From positions 1 to 64,000 of the forward strand of contig NZ_FUYC01000003.1 of NCBI RefSeq assembly GCF_900167125.1: a DNA stretch of 64,000 bases, written 5' to 3'. This DNA is from Paucidesulfovibrio gracilis DSM 16080. GTDB lineage: Bacteria > Desulfobacterota > Desulfovibrionia > Desulfovibrionales > Desulfovibrionaceae. The notes below the pieces were generated by a model. The model worked only from the letters and a program-made list of their open reading frames with translations, searched no databases and was not told where the DNA came from. Positions 52,763-61,363 of this stretch are shown piece after piece. Both the position numbers and the translations under genes were made by a program. Position 1 is the first letter of the stretch. Every line of letters starts with the position of its first letter.

Positions 52763-53362
52763 CTATTCCCCGGCTCCGAAGTCCACTTGCGGCACTTGTC
52801 GGGCTGCATCGTCAGCCTGGAAGAATTCCTTTCGTTCCAGATCGAGCAGCAGAGAGTTGGTCATGCTGTTCGGGAATTTGCGGATGGAGTAGTTGAAGGT
52901 TTGCACCGCCTCGTTGTAGCGTTGCCGGGCCACGTTGATGCGGTTTTCCGTGCCTTCCAGCTGGTGCTGCAACGCGAGGAAGTTTTGGTTCGACTTAAGA
53001 TCGGGGTACCGCTCCACAACCACCATCAGACGGGAAAGGGCCGAACTGAGTTCGCCCTGCGCGGCTTGGAAATTGGCCAGCGCCTGGGGATTGGAAAGCG
53101 CTTCGGGCGAAAGTTGAATGGAACTGGCTTTGGAACGGGCCTCCACCACGGCTTCCAGGGTTTCCCGTTCCTGGGTCGCGAATCCCTTGACGGTTTCCAC
53201 GAGGTTGGGGATCAAATCCGCGCGTCGCTGAAGAGCCGCTTCCAGGTTGCCCCACGCGGCAAAGACCGCTTCCTCGTTTTGCTGCATGCTGTTGTAGCCG
53301 CAGCCGTTAAGGGACGGCAGGAGGAAGAGCAAAAAAAGAATAAACGGCAGTCGTTGTCTCAT
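52763..53362 (-). CDS. lemA: LemA-family lipoprotein
   Basis: The 199-residue protein has a lipoprotein signal peptide with SLNGC at about residue 18-21, so it is lipid-anchored. [20 protein letters not shown] and [19 protein letters not shown] are LemA signatures, and most of the chain is helical. LemA proteins are coiled-coil membrane proteins associated with YgcG/TPM partners; their role is unclear. It is the first gene of the minus-strand operon. Confidence 0.93.
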   Translation of the reverse strand: MRQRLPFILFLLFLLPSLNGCGYNSMQQNEEAVFAAWGNLEAALQRRADLIPNLVETVKGFATQERETLEAVVEARSKASSIQLSPEALSNPQALANFQAAQGELSSALSRLMVVVERYPDLKSNQNFLALQHQLEGTENRINVARQRYNEAVQTFNYSIRKFPNSMTNSLLLDLERKEFFQADDAARQVPQVDFGAGE

Positions 53363-53512
53363 GGGTATTTCTCCTTGGGGAAAGGCGTGTTCTCGGGTAT
53401 TCTATGAATGATTTGGACTGAGTTCCTTTTCCGTGAAAAAGAAAAAGGTACATGGGATGTACGCCACTGGAAAGCCTACTATCATGCGTCCAGCTTTGCA
53501 ATAAAGGAGAAC

Positions 53513-54478
53513 ATGGTGTCTGCCATTCTCGCCGCGGATATCGGCGGTACAAGCAGCCGATTCGCTTTGTTCGAGTTGCGTCATGGCAAGCCCGCGTTGG
53601 TTGAACGGGTTTGGTTGCAAACCCGCCAGGCGGAATCGTTTGTGGCTTTGCTGGCGATGTTGCGGGAAACGGGCTTCCCGGCCGCCCCCGGGGACGCGGA
53701 GCAAACCGTCATCGCCGTGGCCGGTCCCGTGGAACGGCTCCTGCGTTCCAACCCTCCCAATATTCCATGGGATATCGACCTGGAGCGGGACTGCTCTTCG
53801 ACAGGGGGGAGCGTACAATTGATCAACGATTTTACGGCCCAGGCCTATGCCACTCAGTGCGAACCGGGGCAGACCGCCAACGTGTTGCGTGCGGGGCGGC
53901 CCAATAACGGGGGGACCGTGGCCGTGCTTGGGGCAGGCACAGGCTTGGGACAATGTGCCTTGATTCACGCGGACGGCAAGGATGTCCCGGTGCCTTCGGA
54001 AGGCGGGCATGCGGCTTTTCCGTTTCGTCGTGCAGAGGATTCGTTGCGTTTGTTCGCGCTGGGACGGCTCAAGCGGGCGTATTGCCGCCAGGAGGATTTG
54101 GTTTCCGGGAACGGATTGTCCTTGATTCATGAATTTCTGACAGGGGAACGACTCGAACCTGTTGACGTTGCGGCGCGTCTTCCCGATTGCCCAGACACTA
54201 CAGAAATTTTTGCCCGCTGTTATGGACGCGTGGCCCGACAGTATTGTTTGCAGGTTTTGGCCACGGGTGGCGTGTTCCTTTCCGGCGGGGTTGCCGCAAA
54301 GAATCCTGTTCTTGTGGAACACCCCGCATTCTTGGAAGAATTTGAGGAATGCCCGGAATATGCGGCAATGTTGCGGGCTGTGCCGGTTCGGTTGATGACG
54401 GACCAGGAGAGCGGGTTGCATGGCGCGGCTAGGTTTGCATGGCAGAGCCTGACCGACCAGATAAAGATCGGGGGGTGA
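53513..54478 (+). CDS. glk: Glucokinase
   Basis: The 321-residue enzyme phosphorylates glucose with ATP. AADIGGTSSRFALFE is the phosphate-binding loop, LINDFTAQAYA holds the catalytic Asp, and LGAGTGLGQCALI and PSEGGHAAFPFR are glucokinase (PF02685) motifs, distinct from ROK kinases. The start at 53513 has AAAGGAG six bases upstream; a longer frame to 53408 is less likely. No sugar transporter is adjacent. It ends ahead of gpt by 266 bases. Confidence 0.93.
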   Translation: MVSAILAADIGGTSSRFALFELRHGKPALVERVWLQTRQAESFVALLAMLRETGFPAAPGDAEQTVIAVAGPVERLLRSNPPNIPWDIDLERDCSSTGGSVQLINDFTAQAYATQCEPGQTANVLRAGRPNNGGTVAVLGAGTGLGQCALIHADGKDVPVPSEGGHAAFPFRRAEDSLRLFALGRLKRAYCRQEDLVSGNGLSLIHEFLTGERLEPVDVAARLPDCPDTTEIFARCYGRVARQYCLQVLATGGVFLSGGVAAKNPVLVEHPAFLEEFEECPEYAAMLRAVPVRLMTDQESGLHGAARFAWQSLTDQIKIGG

Positions 54479-54743
54479 AAACGGAATTGTGCAGAGATGG
54501 CGGATTCGGATTGAACGCTGTGAACCCCGCATCGGTGCCGCTGGGAAGTGTTTTTACGCAAAAAAAAATCACACCTGGTCAGAAAAAATCTTCCAATCTT
54601 TTTTCCACTGTCATGGTTGAGTATCTAACATGCCAGAATAAAAGGTGTTATAAAAAAACAGACGCGCGAGACCTGCTCTTGCCCCAAGCGGCCTCCTGGG
54701 CTACATGATTGCGATTCAACACGGAGCGAGGAGGCTGTATTTC

Positions 54744-55235
54744 GTGGCTGTCGATCCCAATCGATATACCCAGATGTTTTCTGTTTCCTGGGAACAATTG
54801 CACAAGGACTGCCGAACGCTGTCCTGGCGACTTTTGGAACTCGGTCCGTTTAAGGGGATTTATTGCATTACCCGCGGGGGGCTTATCCCGGCGGGTATTC
54901 TTGCTCGTGAGCTGGATCTCCACATGATCGATACCGTTTGCATCTCAAGCTATACGTGGCAGGCTCAGGGGCAGGCCAGTGTCTTGAAGCACAACTTCCA
55001 AGGGGACGGCGAAGGCTGGCTTCTGGTGGATGACTTGGTGGATACCGGACGGACCGCCAAGCTTGTGCGTGAAATGTTGCCCAAGGCCCATTTTGCCACG
55101 GTGTACGCCAAGCCTGAGGGACGCCCCCTGGTGGATACGTTCATTACGGAAGTGAGCCAGGATACCTGGGTACTGTTCCCCTGGGATGCAGGGTTCCAGT
55201 TTGTGGAACCCATCGTTCAGAGTGGAACGGATTGA
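54744..55235 (+). CDS. gpt: Xanthine-guanine phosphoribosyltransferase
   Basis: Gpt converts guanine and xanthine to nucleotides with [20 protein letters not shown] is the PRPP loop, [16 protein letters not shown] an early motif, and [12 protein letters not shown] with [10 protein letters not shown] closely matches E. coli Gpt. GTG 54744 (163 residues) is preferred since GAGGAGG lies nine bases upstream and it gives the usual length; ATG 54705 is an alternative. A BMP-type nucleoside transporter follows, so the two form a purine salvage unit. Confidence 0.93.
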   Translation: MAVDPNRYTQMFSVSWEQLHKDCRTLSWRLLELGPFKGIYCITRGGLIPAGILARELDLHMIDTVCISSYTWQAQGQASVLKHNFQGDGEGWLLVDDLVDTGRTAKLVREMLPKAHFATVYAKPEGRPLVDTFITEVSQDTWVLFPWDAGFQFVEPIVQSGTD

Positions 55236-55366
55236 TATTTTGAGGGGCGGGACCGCCGCGTCGGTTAATCGACGGGTGTCAGGTCCGCAAGGAATTTGGA
55301 TTGGTTTGCTGTTGCTCATAAATTTATGATGAGCAATCCCTGTGAATTGATTGCCTGGAGGAAGTG

Positions 55367-56521
55367 ATGCAGAAAATGTGGAAATTTTTGGTGACCGTCC
55401 TGATGCTGGCTGCTTTTGCCGGTGTCCTGGCGGGCTGTGGCGGAGACAAGGCCGAGGAAGCAACGCCCGAGGCTTCGAAAGAACAGGCCGAGGCTGAAGA
55501 ACAGGCGGCTCCTGCCGAGGAAGCCGAACCGCTCAAGGTCGGTTTTGTGTATGTTTCTCCCATCGGTGATGCGGGGTATTCCTATTCCCACGACTTGGGC
55601 CGCCAGGTTGTGGACCAGATGGAAGGCGTGGAGACCACGGCTGCCGAAAATGTGGCTGAAGGCCCGGACTCCGAGCGTGTCATCCGCAATATGGCCCGCA
55701 AGGGATTTGATCTGATTTTTGCTACCAGCTTCGGCTTCATGGATCCCATGATCAAGGTGGCGGGTGAATATCCTGACGTGAATTTCATGCACTGCTCGGG
55801 CTTCAAGACCGCCGACAACGCCAGCAACTATTTTGGCCGCATGTACCAGGCCCGTTACCTCACCGGTCTGGTTGCCGGATCCATGACCTCTTCCAACGAA
55901 ATCGGGTATGTCGCCGCTATGCAGATTCCCGAAGTAATCCGTGGAATCAACGCTTTTACGCTTGGTGTGCGCAAAGCCAATCCCGATGCCGTTGTGCGTG
56001 TGGTCTGGACCAATACCTGGTATGATCCGGTTTTGGAAAAGGATGCCGCCATCAGTCTGTTGGACGCCGGATGTGACGTTATCGCCCAGCACCAGGATTC
56101 CCCCGGTCCGCAGGAGGCTGCTGAAGAACGCGGCGTGTACTCCGTGGGTTACAACTCCGACATGGCCTCCTTCGCTCCCAAGGCGCATCTCACTGCTGCC
56201 ATCTGGAACTGGGGTCCGTTCTATAAGGAAACCGTGGAGCAGGTGCGCGACGGTTCCTGGCAGGGCGGCGAGTCCCATTGGATGGGCATGGAAAAGGATA
56301 TCGTGGAGATCGCTCCGTTCGGCGAGATGGTGCCGGAAGATGTTCGCACCATGGTGGAGGCCCAAAAGGCCGAGCTGGTGGCCGGCAACGATTTTGTGTT
56401 CCAGGGACCCATCAAGGGCCAGGACGGCGAGATCGTCATTGCCGAAGGTGAGACCCCCTCGGATGCCGAGCTGCTCGGTATGAAGTTCTTTGTCGAGGGC
56501 GTCGTTGGAAGCATCGACTAA
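55367..56521 (+). CDS. BMP-family ABC transporter substrate-binding lipoprotein
   Basis: The 384-residue protein has a lipoprotein signal peptide ending LAGC, a Glu/Ala/Pro-rich linker, and a BMP/PnrA-type periplasmic domain (KVGFVYVSPIGDAGYSYSH opens it; VRGINAFTLG-like and YNSDMASFAPKA follow). BMP proteins bind purine nucleosides. Ribosome site GGAGGA lies before ATG 55367. Two permeases and an ATPase follow in order. Placement next to gpt supports purine transport. Confidence 0.92.
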   Translation: MQKMWKFLVTVLMLAAFAGVLAGCGGDKAEEATPEASKEQAEAEEQAAPAEEAEPLKVGFVYVSPIGDAGYSYSHDLGRQVVDQMEGVETTAAENVAEGPDSERVIRNMARKGFDLIFATSFGFMDPMIKVAGEYPDVNFMHCSGFKTADNASNYFGRMYQARYLTGLVAGSMTSSNEIGYVAAMQIPEVIRGINAFTLGVRKANPDAVVRVVWTNTWYDPVLEKDAAISLLDAGCDVIAQHQDSPGPQEAAEERGVYSVGYNSDMASFAPKAHLTAAIWNWGPFYKETVEQVRDGSWQGGESHWMGMEKDIVEIAPFGEMVPEDVRTMVEAQKAELVAGNDFVFQGPIKGQDGEIVIAEGETPSDAELLGMKFFVEGVVGSID

Positions 56522-56538
56522 AACCAAAGTTGAGTGAT

Positions 56539-57597
56539 ATGAACACGTTCCGAATCAGGAAACGTGAAGAACCCTGGAAGTGGGGCGCCTTGGTGACTTT
56601 TCCGGGCGCCCTGCTCTTTTCCCTTTCCATCTGCGCGGTTCTGCTGCTCTGGCAGGACAAGTCCATCATCCAGGGGCTGCAGGTGCTCTGGGCAGGAACC
56701 TTCGGCGAACTGTGGGCCTTGGAGGAGGCGCTGCTCAAAGCGGTGCCCATTTTTCTCTGTTCTCTCGGCGTGGCCGTGGCCTTTCGTATGCAGATCTGGA
56801 ACATCGGCGCCGAGGGGCAATTCGCCCTGGGAGCTATCGGAGCCTCCTGGATGGCTCTGGCGTTTCCGAATTTGCCGCAATGGGTACTTCTTCCGTTGAT
56901 GTTCCTCATGGCCTTGGCTTTGGGCGCTGTTTGGGCGTTGATCCCCGCGTTTTTGCGTTTGCGGTTGAAGGTTAACGAGATCATCTCCACCTTGATGCTG
57001 AACTACATTGCCATCCTGTCCATTGACTACCTCGTTCTTCGTGTCTGGAAGGATCCTTCAGGCTTTCCCGTATCTCCGGAGTTCAACGATGCCGCTACCA
57101 TCGGCATTTTATTCGGCAGAATGCACTGGGGACTGGTCCTTTGTGTGATTTGCGGCCTGGCGGTCTGGGCGTTCATGCGTTTCACCCGGTTGGGCTATGA
57201 ACTCAAGGCCAGCGGCGAAGGCGCGCGCGTGGCTCGATATGCCAAGCTGCCCTATGGCTTTTTGGTCATGTTTGTCATGGGAGTAAGCGGGGTGCTGGCA
57301 GGTTGGGCCGGGGCCATGGAGGTTTCCGCCGTGGTGGGGAGGCTGCAACCCAGCATCATGGCCGGATACGGATACACGGCTATTGTGGTGGCCTGGCTTG
57401 CCCGACTGCAGCCTCTGTCCATTGCCGTGGTATCGTTTTTGTTGGCCGCACTGCGTGTTGGGGCGGAAAATTTACAGATCGAACTGCAGATTCCAGCCGC
57501 GTACGGCGTGATCATGGAAGGTTTGATCCTGCTCACGGTGTTGGCGGCGCAATTCTTCGGGTCATATACCATTGAGCGGCGCAAGGAGGGTGAGTAA
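56539..57597 (+). CDS. Nucleoside-type ABC transporter permease 1
   Basis: The 352-residue permease has eight to ten helices. The central NIGAEGQFALGAIGASW motif and GEGARVARYAKLPYGF are typical of BPD_transp_2 permeases of BMP transporters. It starts MNTFRIRK at 56539 after a weak ribosome site; TTG 56530 is the alternative. The stop overlaps the next ATG (TAATG), so both permeases are co-translated. Confidence 0.9.
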   Translation: MNTFRIRKREEPWKWGALVTFPGALLFSLSICAVLLLWQDKSIIQGLQVLWAGTFGELWALEEALLKAVPIFLCSLGVAVAFRMQIWNIGAEGQFALGAIGASWMALAFPNLPQWVLLPLMFLMALALGAVWALIPAFLRLRLKVNEIISTLMLNYIAILSIDYLVLRVWKDPSGFPVSPEFNDAATIGILFGRMHWGLVLCVICGLAVWAFMRFTRLGYELKASGEGARVARYAKLPYGFLVMFVMGVSGVLAGWAGAMEVSAVVGRLQPSIMAGYGYTAIVVAWLARLQPLSIAVVSFLLAALRVGAENLQIELQIPAAYGVIMEGLILLTVLAAQFFGSYTIERRKEGE

Positions 57598-58520
57598 TGA
57601 GCTTTGAACTGATCATCGCCCTATTGGCCGCTACCGTACATTCTGGAACGCCGATTTTGTACGCCACGTTGGGAGAGATGCTCACGGAGAAGGGCGGTGT
57701 TCTCAATCTTGGTGTTGAAGGCATGATGAGCGTGTCTGCCTTTGCCGCTTTCATGATTTGTCTGACGACGGGATCTGCCTGGCTTGGTCTCCTGGCCGGA
57801 GGAGTGGCCGGATTGCTCATGGGCGGAATTCACGCATTCGTGACCATCAACTGTTTGGGCAACCAGGTTGTGTCCGGGCTGGCCTTAACGATTTTGGGCG
57901 GCGGACTTACGGAATTCATGGGAACTCCGTATATCGGCATGAGCACGGAAGGGTTTCGTCCCCTGATCATTCCGTTGCTTTCGGATATCCCGGTGCTTGG
58001 TCCCATATTTTTCCGGCATTCCATCTTGGTGTATATTTCCTATCTTCTCCCTGTCTTCTTTTGGTTTTTCATGCGGCGTACGCGTCTTGGATTGGCGGTT
58101 ACCGCTGTAGGGGAAATGCCCGCCGCTGCTGCCGCAGTCGGACTCAAGCCTCGCCTTTTGCGTTGGTTCGCGGTGACTGCGGGCGGTTTTTTAGTGGGAC
58201 TTTCCGGAGCCTATCTTTCCTTGGCCTACACGCACCTTTGGACCACAGGTCTTTCCGGCGGCCGGGGTTGGATCGCCGTGGCCCTGGTGATTTTCGCCTT
58301 TTGGCGTCCTTTTCGAGCCGTGTTGGGAGCGTATCTTTTTGGCGGGGTCATGGCCTTTCAGCTACGTTTGCAGGCTTCGGGAACGGATCTTGCGCCCCAG
58401 TTCCTGCTCATGCTGCCGTACGCCTTGACGGTCTTGGTGCTGGTGCTTTCGGCCTGGCGCGGAACACGTCGGTCCCAGGGACCGGGTGCTCTGGGCGTGA
58501 ACATTGAGCCGGAGGGATAG
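57597..58520 (+). CDS. Nucleoside-type ABC transporter permease 2
   Basis: The 307-residue second permease has about eight helices. TPILYATLGEMLTEKGGVLN and LGVEGMMSV are the BPD_transp_2 signature (split here only to stay readable). A start overlapping the previous stop by one base indicates coupling. It pairs with permease 1 as a heterodimeric channel, driven by the following ATPase. Confidence 0.92.
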   Translation: MSFELIIALLAATVHSGTPILYATLGEMLTEKGGVLNLGVEGMMSVSAFAAFMICLTTGSAWLGLLAGGVAGLLMGGIHAFVTINCLGNQVVSGLALTILGGGLTEFMGTPYIGMSTEGFRPLIIPLLSDIPVLGPIFFRHSILVYISYLLPVFFWFFMRRTRLGLAVTAVGEMPAAAAAVGLKPRLLRWFAVTAGGFLVGLSGAYLSLAYTHLWTTGLSGGRGWIAVALVIFAFWRPFRAVLGAYLFGGVMAFQLRLQASGTDLAPQFLLMLPYALTVLVLVLSAWRGTRRSQGPGALGVNIEPEG

Positions 58521-58522
58521 CC

Positions 58523-60067
58523 ATGGATGTTTCCAATCTGCTGAAACAGCTGGATCGCAGTAAGCGGGATGTGCCGCCCCAGGGAATTCCTTTGGTGAGC
58601 ATCAAAGGATTGACCAAGCGGTTCGGCAAGGTCGTGGCCAATGACGACATCTCCCTGAATATCTATCCTGGGCGCGTAAAGGCGCTCCTTGGGGAGAATG
58701 GCGCCGGGAAGAGTACGCTCATGAGCATGCTTGCCGGGCGCTACCAACCCGATGCAGGAACCATTGCGTTGGACGGTAAACCCGTACGTTTTTCTTCGGC
58801 CCGGGACGCCATCGAAGCTGGAATCGGCATGGTCTACCAGCATTTTATGCTGGTGGAATCCATGACCGTCGCTGAGAATGTGCTTTTGGGGCAGGAGGGC
58901 AGCTTTTTCCTTAACCCCAAGGAAATGCGCAATCGTGTTCAGGAGTTGTCCGTACGGTATGGTCTGGATATTGATCCAGCGGCGCGTGTTTCGGATCTTT
59001 CCATGGGCGAAAAGCAGCGTGTGGAAATCCTGAAACTGCTCTACCGCGACAGCCGCGTATTGATTTTTGACGAGCCGACGGCCGTGCTTACCCCAAGGGA
59101 GACGTTTCATCTTTTTGAAGCGCTTTGGAAGATTGCGGAGCAAGGCAAGTCCATTGTGTTCATCAGCCACAAGTTGGAAGAGGTGCTTGCCGTAGCCGAC
59201 GAGATCGCCATCCTCCGGCAAGGGCGGATCGAAGGGGAGTTTTCCGAGTCCGAGGTGACTTCCAAGGCGGATCTGGCCTGCCGTATGGTGGGCAAGGAGG
59301 TCTTGCTGGAAGTGGATCGGGAGGCGATGCCACATGGAGACGCGGTGCTCCAGGTCCGCAACCTTACCGGCATCGGGTTGGAAGATATTACATTTGATCT
59401 GCACCAGGGGGAGGTGGTGGCCGTGGTCGGCGTGGCCGGAAACGGTCAAAAAGCCCTTGTGGAAGCCATCTGTGGGCTACGCAAGCCGCCGGTGGATACC
59501 ATGTTCATCATGGGAAAGCGGTGGCGGGATTTTTATGCCAAGCCCTCTTGGAAAAATTCTTTGGCATACATCCCAGAGGATCGGCTCGGTCTGGCCACCT
59601 GTCGGAATTTGAACTTGGTGGACAATTTGCTGCTGACCACACGACAGGGGTTTGCCCGTGGTCCCTGGCTGGACAAGAAAAAGGCGGCGCGTGACACCAC
59701 GGAGTTGATTAAAAAATTTGACATTCGCCCTGGACGCATTGCGGCTTTGGCCTGGCAACTCTCCGGCGGAAACCTGCAAAAATCTGTTTTGGCCCGAGAG
59801 TTGTACCGTTGCCCCCGATTGATTGTGGCTGAGCAGCCCACACAGGGGCTGGATATCGCTGCTACGGAACAGGTCTGGAACCATTTGCTCGCCGCGCGGG
59901 AGATGGCGGGGATTCTTTTGGTTACGGGCGATCTGAATGAGGCATTGCAACTGGCGGATCGGGTCGCCGTGATTTATCGTGGTCGTTTCATGGATGTCTT
60001 TTCCGTTTCGGACAAGCAAAAAGTGAATCGGATCGGCTTGATGATGGCCGGAGTGGAAGAAGACTAG
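58523..60067 (+). CDS. Nucleoside-type ABC transporter ATPase (two domains)
   Basis: This 514-residue protein has two ABC domains. The first has Walker A LGENGAGKST, signature LSMGEKQRVEI and Walker B LIFDEPTAVLT. The second has a degenerate Walker A (GVAGNGQKALVE), as usual in this sugar/nucleoside ATPase class, and signature LSGGNLQKSV. GGAGGGA lies five bases before the ATG. It is the last gene of the unit; a terminator follows. Confidence 0.94.
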   Translation: MDVSNLLKQLDRSKRDVPPQGIPLVSIKGLTKRFGKVVANDDISLNIYPGRVKALLGENGAGKSTLMSMLAGRYQPDAGTIALDGKPVRFSSARDAIEAGIGMVYQHFMLVESMTVAENVLLGQEGSFFLNPKEMRNRVQELSVRYGLDIDPAARVSDLSMGEKQRVEILKLLYRDSRVLIFDEPTAVLTPRETFHLFEALWKIAEQGKSIVFISHKLEEVLAVADEIAILRQGRIEGEFSESEVTSKADLACRMVGKEVLLEVDREAMPHGDAVLQVRNLTGIGLEDITFDLHQGEVVAVVGVAGNGQKALVEAICGLRKPPVDTMFIMGKRWRDFYAKPSWKNSLAYIPEDRLGLATCRNLNLVDNLLLTTRQGFARGPWLDKKKAARDTTELIKKFDIRPGRIAALAWQLSGGNLQKSVLARELYRCPRLIVAEQPTQGLDIAATEQVWNHLLAAREMAGILLVTGDLNEALQLADRVAVIYRGRFMDVFSVSDKQKVNRIGLMMAGVEED

Positions 60068-60421
60068 TCGCCAAAAAGAGCATCGGCGAGATGCCTTGCG
60101 AAAAAGAAGCCGCTTCACACGAGGCGGCTTTTTTCTTTTGTCAGCAGGTTACGTATGGGCGGTGCTGTTGGCAATACAGCTGTTTGTGCCCTCTCGGATT
60201 GTCGACATCATATCCCTTGTGGCCCAAGGGAAAGGATTGAAAGGATGCCGTGCGCGAGCATGGTTCTGCATATCTTCCGGTCCGTCACCTCACCAGTGAG
60301 AAATTGCGCCTCAGCTTCCTTCAAGCGGGATGCCCGGACGCATACATATACCGAACTCCGCTGCCGGAAGAAAATATGTGCCATGCCCGGGCTATAGTAG
60401 AGGACAAGCGGACGGAAATTC
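60068..60421. other. Intergenic region between convergent units
   Basis: Apart from the terminator, these 354 bases hold nothing I can name. A short plus-strand frame with a hydrophobic stretch (60096-60299) begins inside the terminator and lacks a ribosome site, so it is not called. Confidence 0.4.
60107..60134 (+). terminator. Rho-independent terminator after BMP transporter
   Basis: A 7-bp stem AAGCCGC/GCGGCTT with a ten-base loop is followed by six T residues. It closes the gpt-BMP transporter transcript. Confidence 0.85.
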
Positions 60422-61222
60422 TTATTCTGGAAAAAGGTCACGGGCGGCCGTGAGATGGGTTTCCAATTGCCTGTCCGTAAGTTGTAGCCTGGTTTGAAGC
60501 CGATGCAGCGCTTCCATCGGGTCGAATAATGGGTAGTCACTGCCGAACAGGATGCGTTCCCTGGGGTGGTGATCCAAAATTTGGTGCAACTCCTGATCCG
60601 TCATGAACGGCAAGGCGCTGGATGTATCCATCCAGACATCCAGTCCGCAGAGGTGCTCTGGGACGTATTTCCAGTGCTGGTAGCCGCCGAGGTGGGCTGC
60701 AATGATGCGGGATTTGGGGAATGCCCGCCGTACGGCAGCCAGTTTTTTCGGGCAACTGGGGTTGCGCTCCGGGGGCAGGGAATCGCCCACATGGACCATG
60801 AGCACAAACCTGCCGTTGATCATCTCCATAAGTTGATAAAAATCCGGATCATCGAGCCGAAATCCCTGAAAGTCGGGATGGAGTTTGATCCCGCGAATTC
60901 CTTTTTGTTCCAGTCGGTCCAACTCCTTTTCCGCATCGGTGTATCCGGGGTGCATGGTGCCGAATGCCGTGATTTCGGGGACGTCGGAGTTTAAGCCAAT
61001 AGCCCAATTGTTGGCGGGAATGACCTGTGCCGGAGCCGTTGCAGCGGAATGCACGAATATTTGCTCGATACCGGCCTGGCGTTCTCTGGACAAGAGGTCT
61101 TCCAGTGTACCATCCCCCACCGGGGCGATACCGTAGTGCTCCTGCAATTGGGCTGTAACCTTGTGTGCGATTTTCGGATGAAACGCGTGTGTATGAACGT
61201 CGTACAACATGGGTTGCAGCAT
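60422..61222 (-). CDS. Amidohydrolase-family (TIM-barrel) protein
   Basis: The 266-residue protein begins with a metal-binding DVHTHAFHP motif. GIRGIKLHPDFQGF, MVHVGDS and IAAHLGGYQHW give the remaining histidines, and ILFGSDYPLFDP the catalytic aspartate. This is the amidohydrolase-2 group (decarboxylase/hydrolase-like) rather than a TatD nuclease. The substrate is unknown. The ribosome site is weak, and ATG 61210 is a possible alternative. It is downstream of the chemoreceptor on the same strand but separated by a terminator. Confidence 0.82.
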   Translation of the reverse strand: MLQPMLYDVHTHAFHPKIAHKVTAQLQEHYGIAPVGDGTLEDLLSRERQAGIEQIFVHSAATAPAQVIPANNWAIGLNSDVPEITAFGTMHPGYTDAEKELDRLEQKGIRGIKLHPDFQGFRLDDPDFYQLMEMINGRFVLMVHVGDSLPPERNPSCPKKLAAVRRAFPKSRIIAAHLGGYQHWKYVPEHLCGLDVWMDTSSALPFMTDQELHQILDHHPRERILFGSDYPLFDPMEALHRLQTRLQLTDRQLETHLTAARDLFPE

Positions 61223-61311
61223 ACGCTTGTTGTGTGGGGAAACAAGGTCGGAGCGAGTGCTCGCGCCTGTTGTCCGCGGCTTCGTATTAGATGAAAAATG
61301 TGTAAAAGAAT

Positions 61312-61339
61312 CAAAAAAAAGCCCGGTCAGTGACCGGGC
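61312..61339 (-). terminator. Rho-independent terminator of the chemoreceptor gene
   Basis: On the minus strand a 9-bp inverted repeat (GCCCGGTCA/TGACCGGGC) runs into eight T residues. It lies 25 bases after the chemoreceptor stop codon. Confidence 0.9.
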
Positions 61340-61363
61340 CGGGTAATACTGCGCAAGGAAGCA

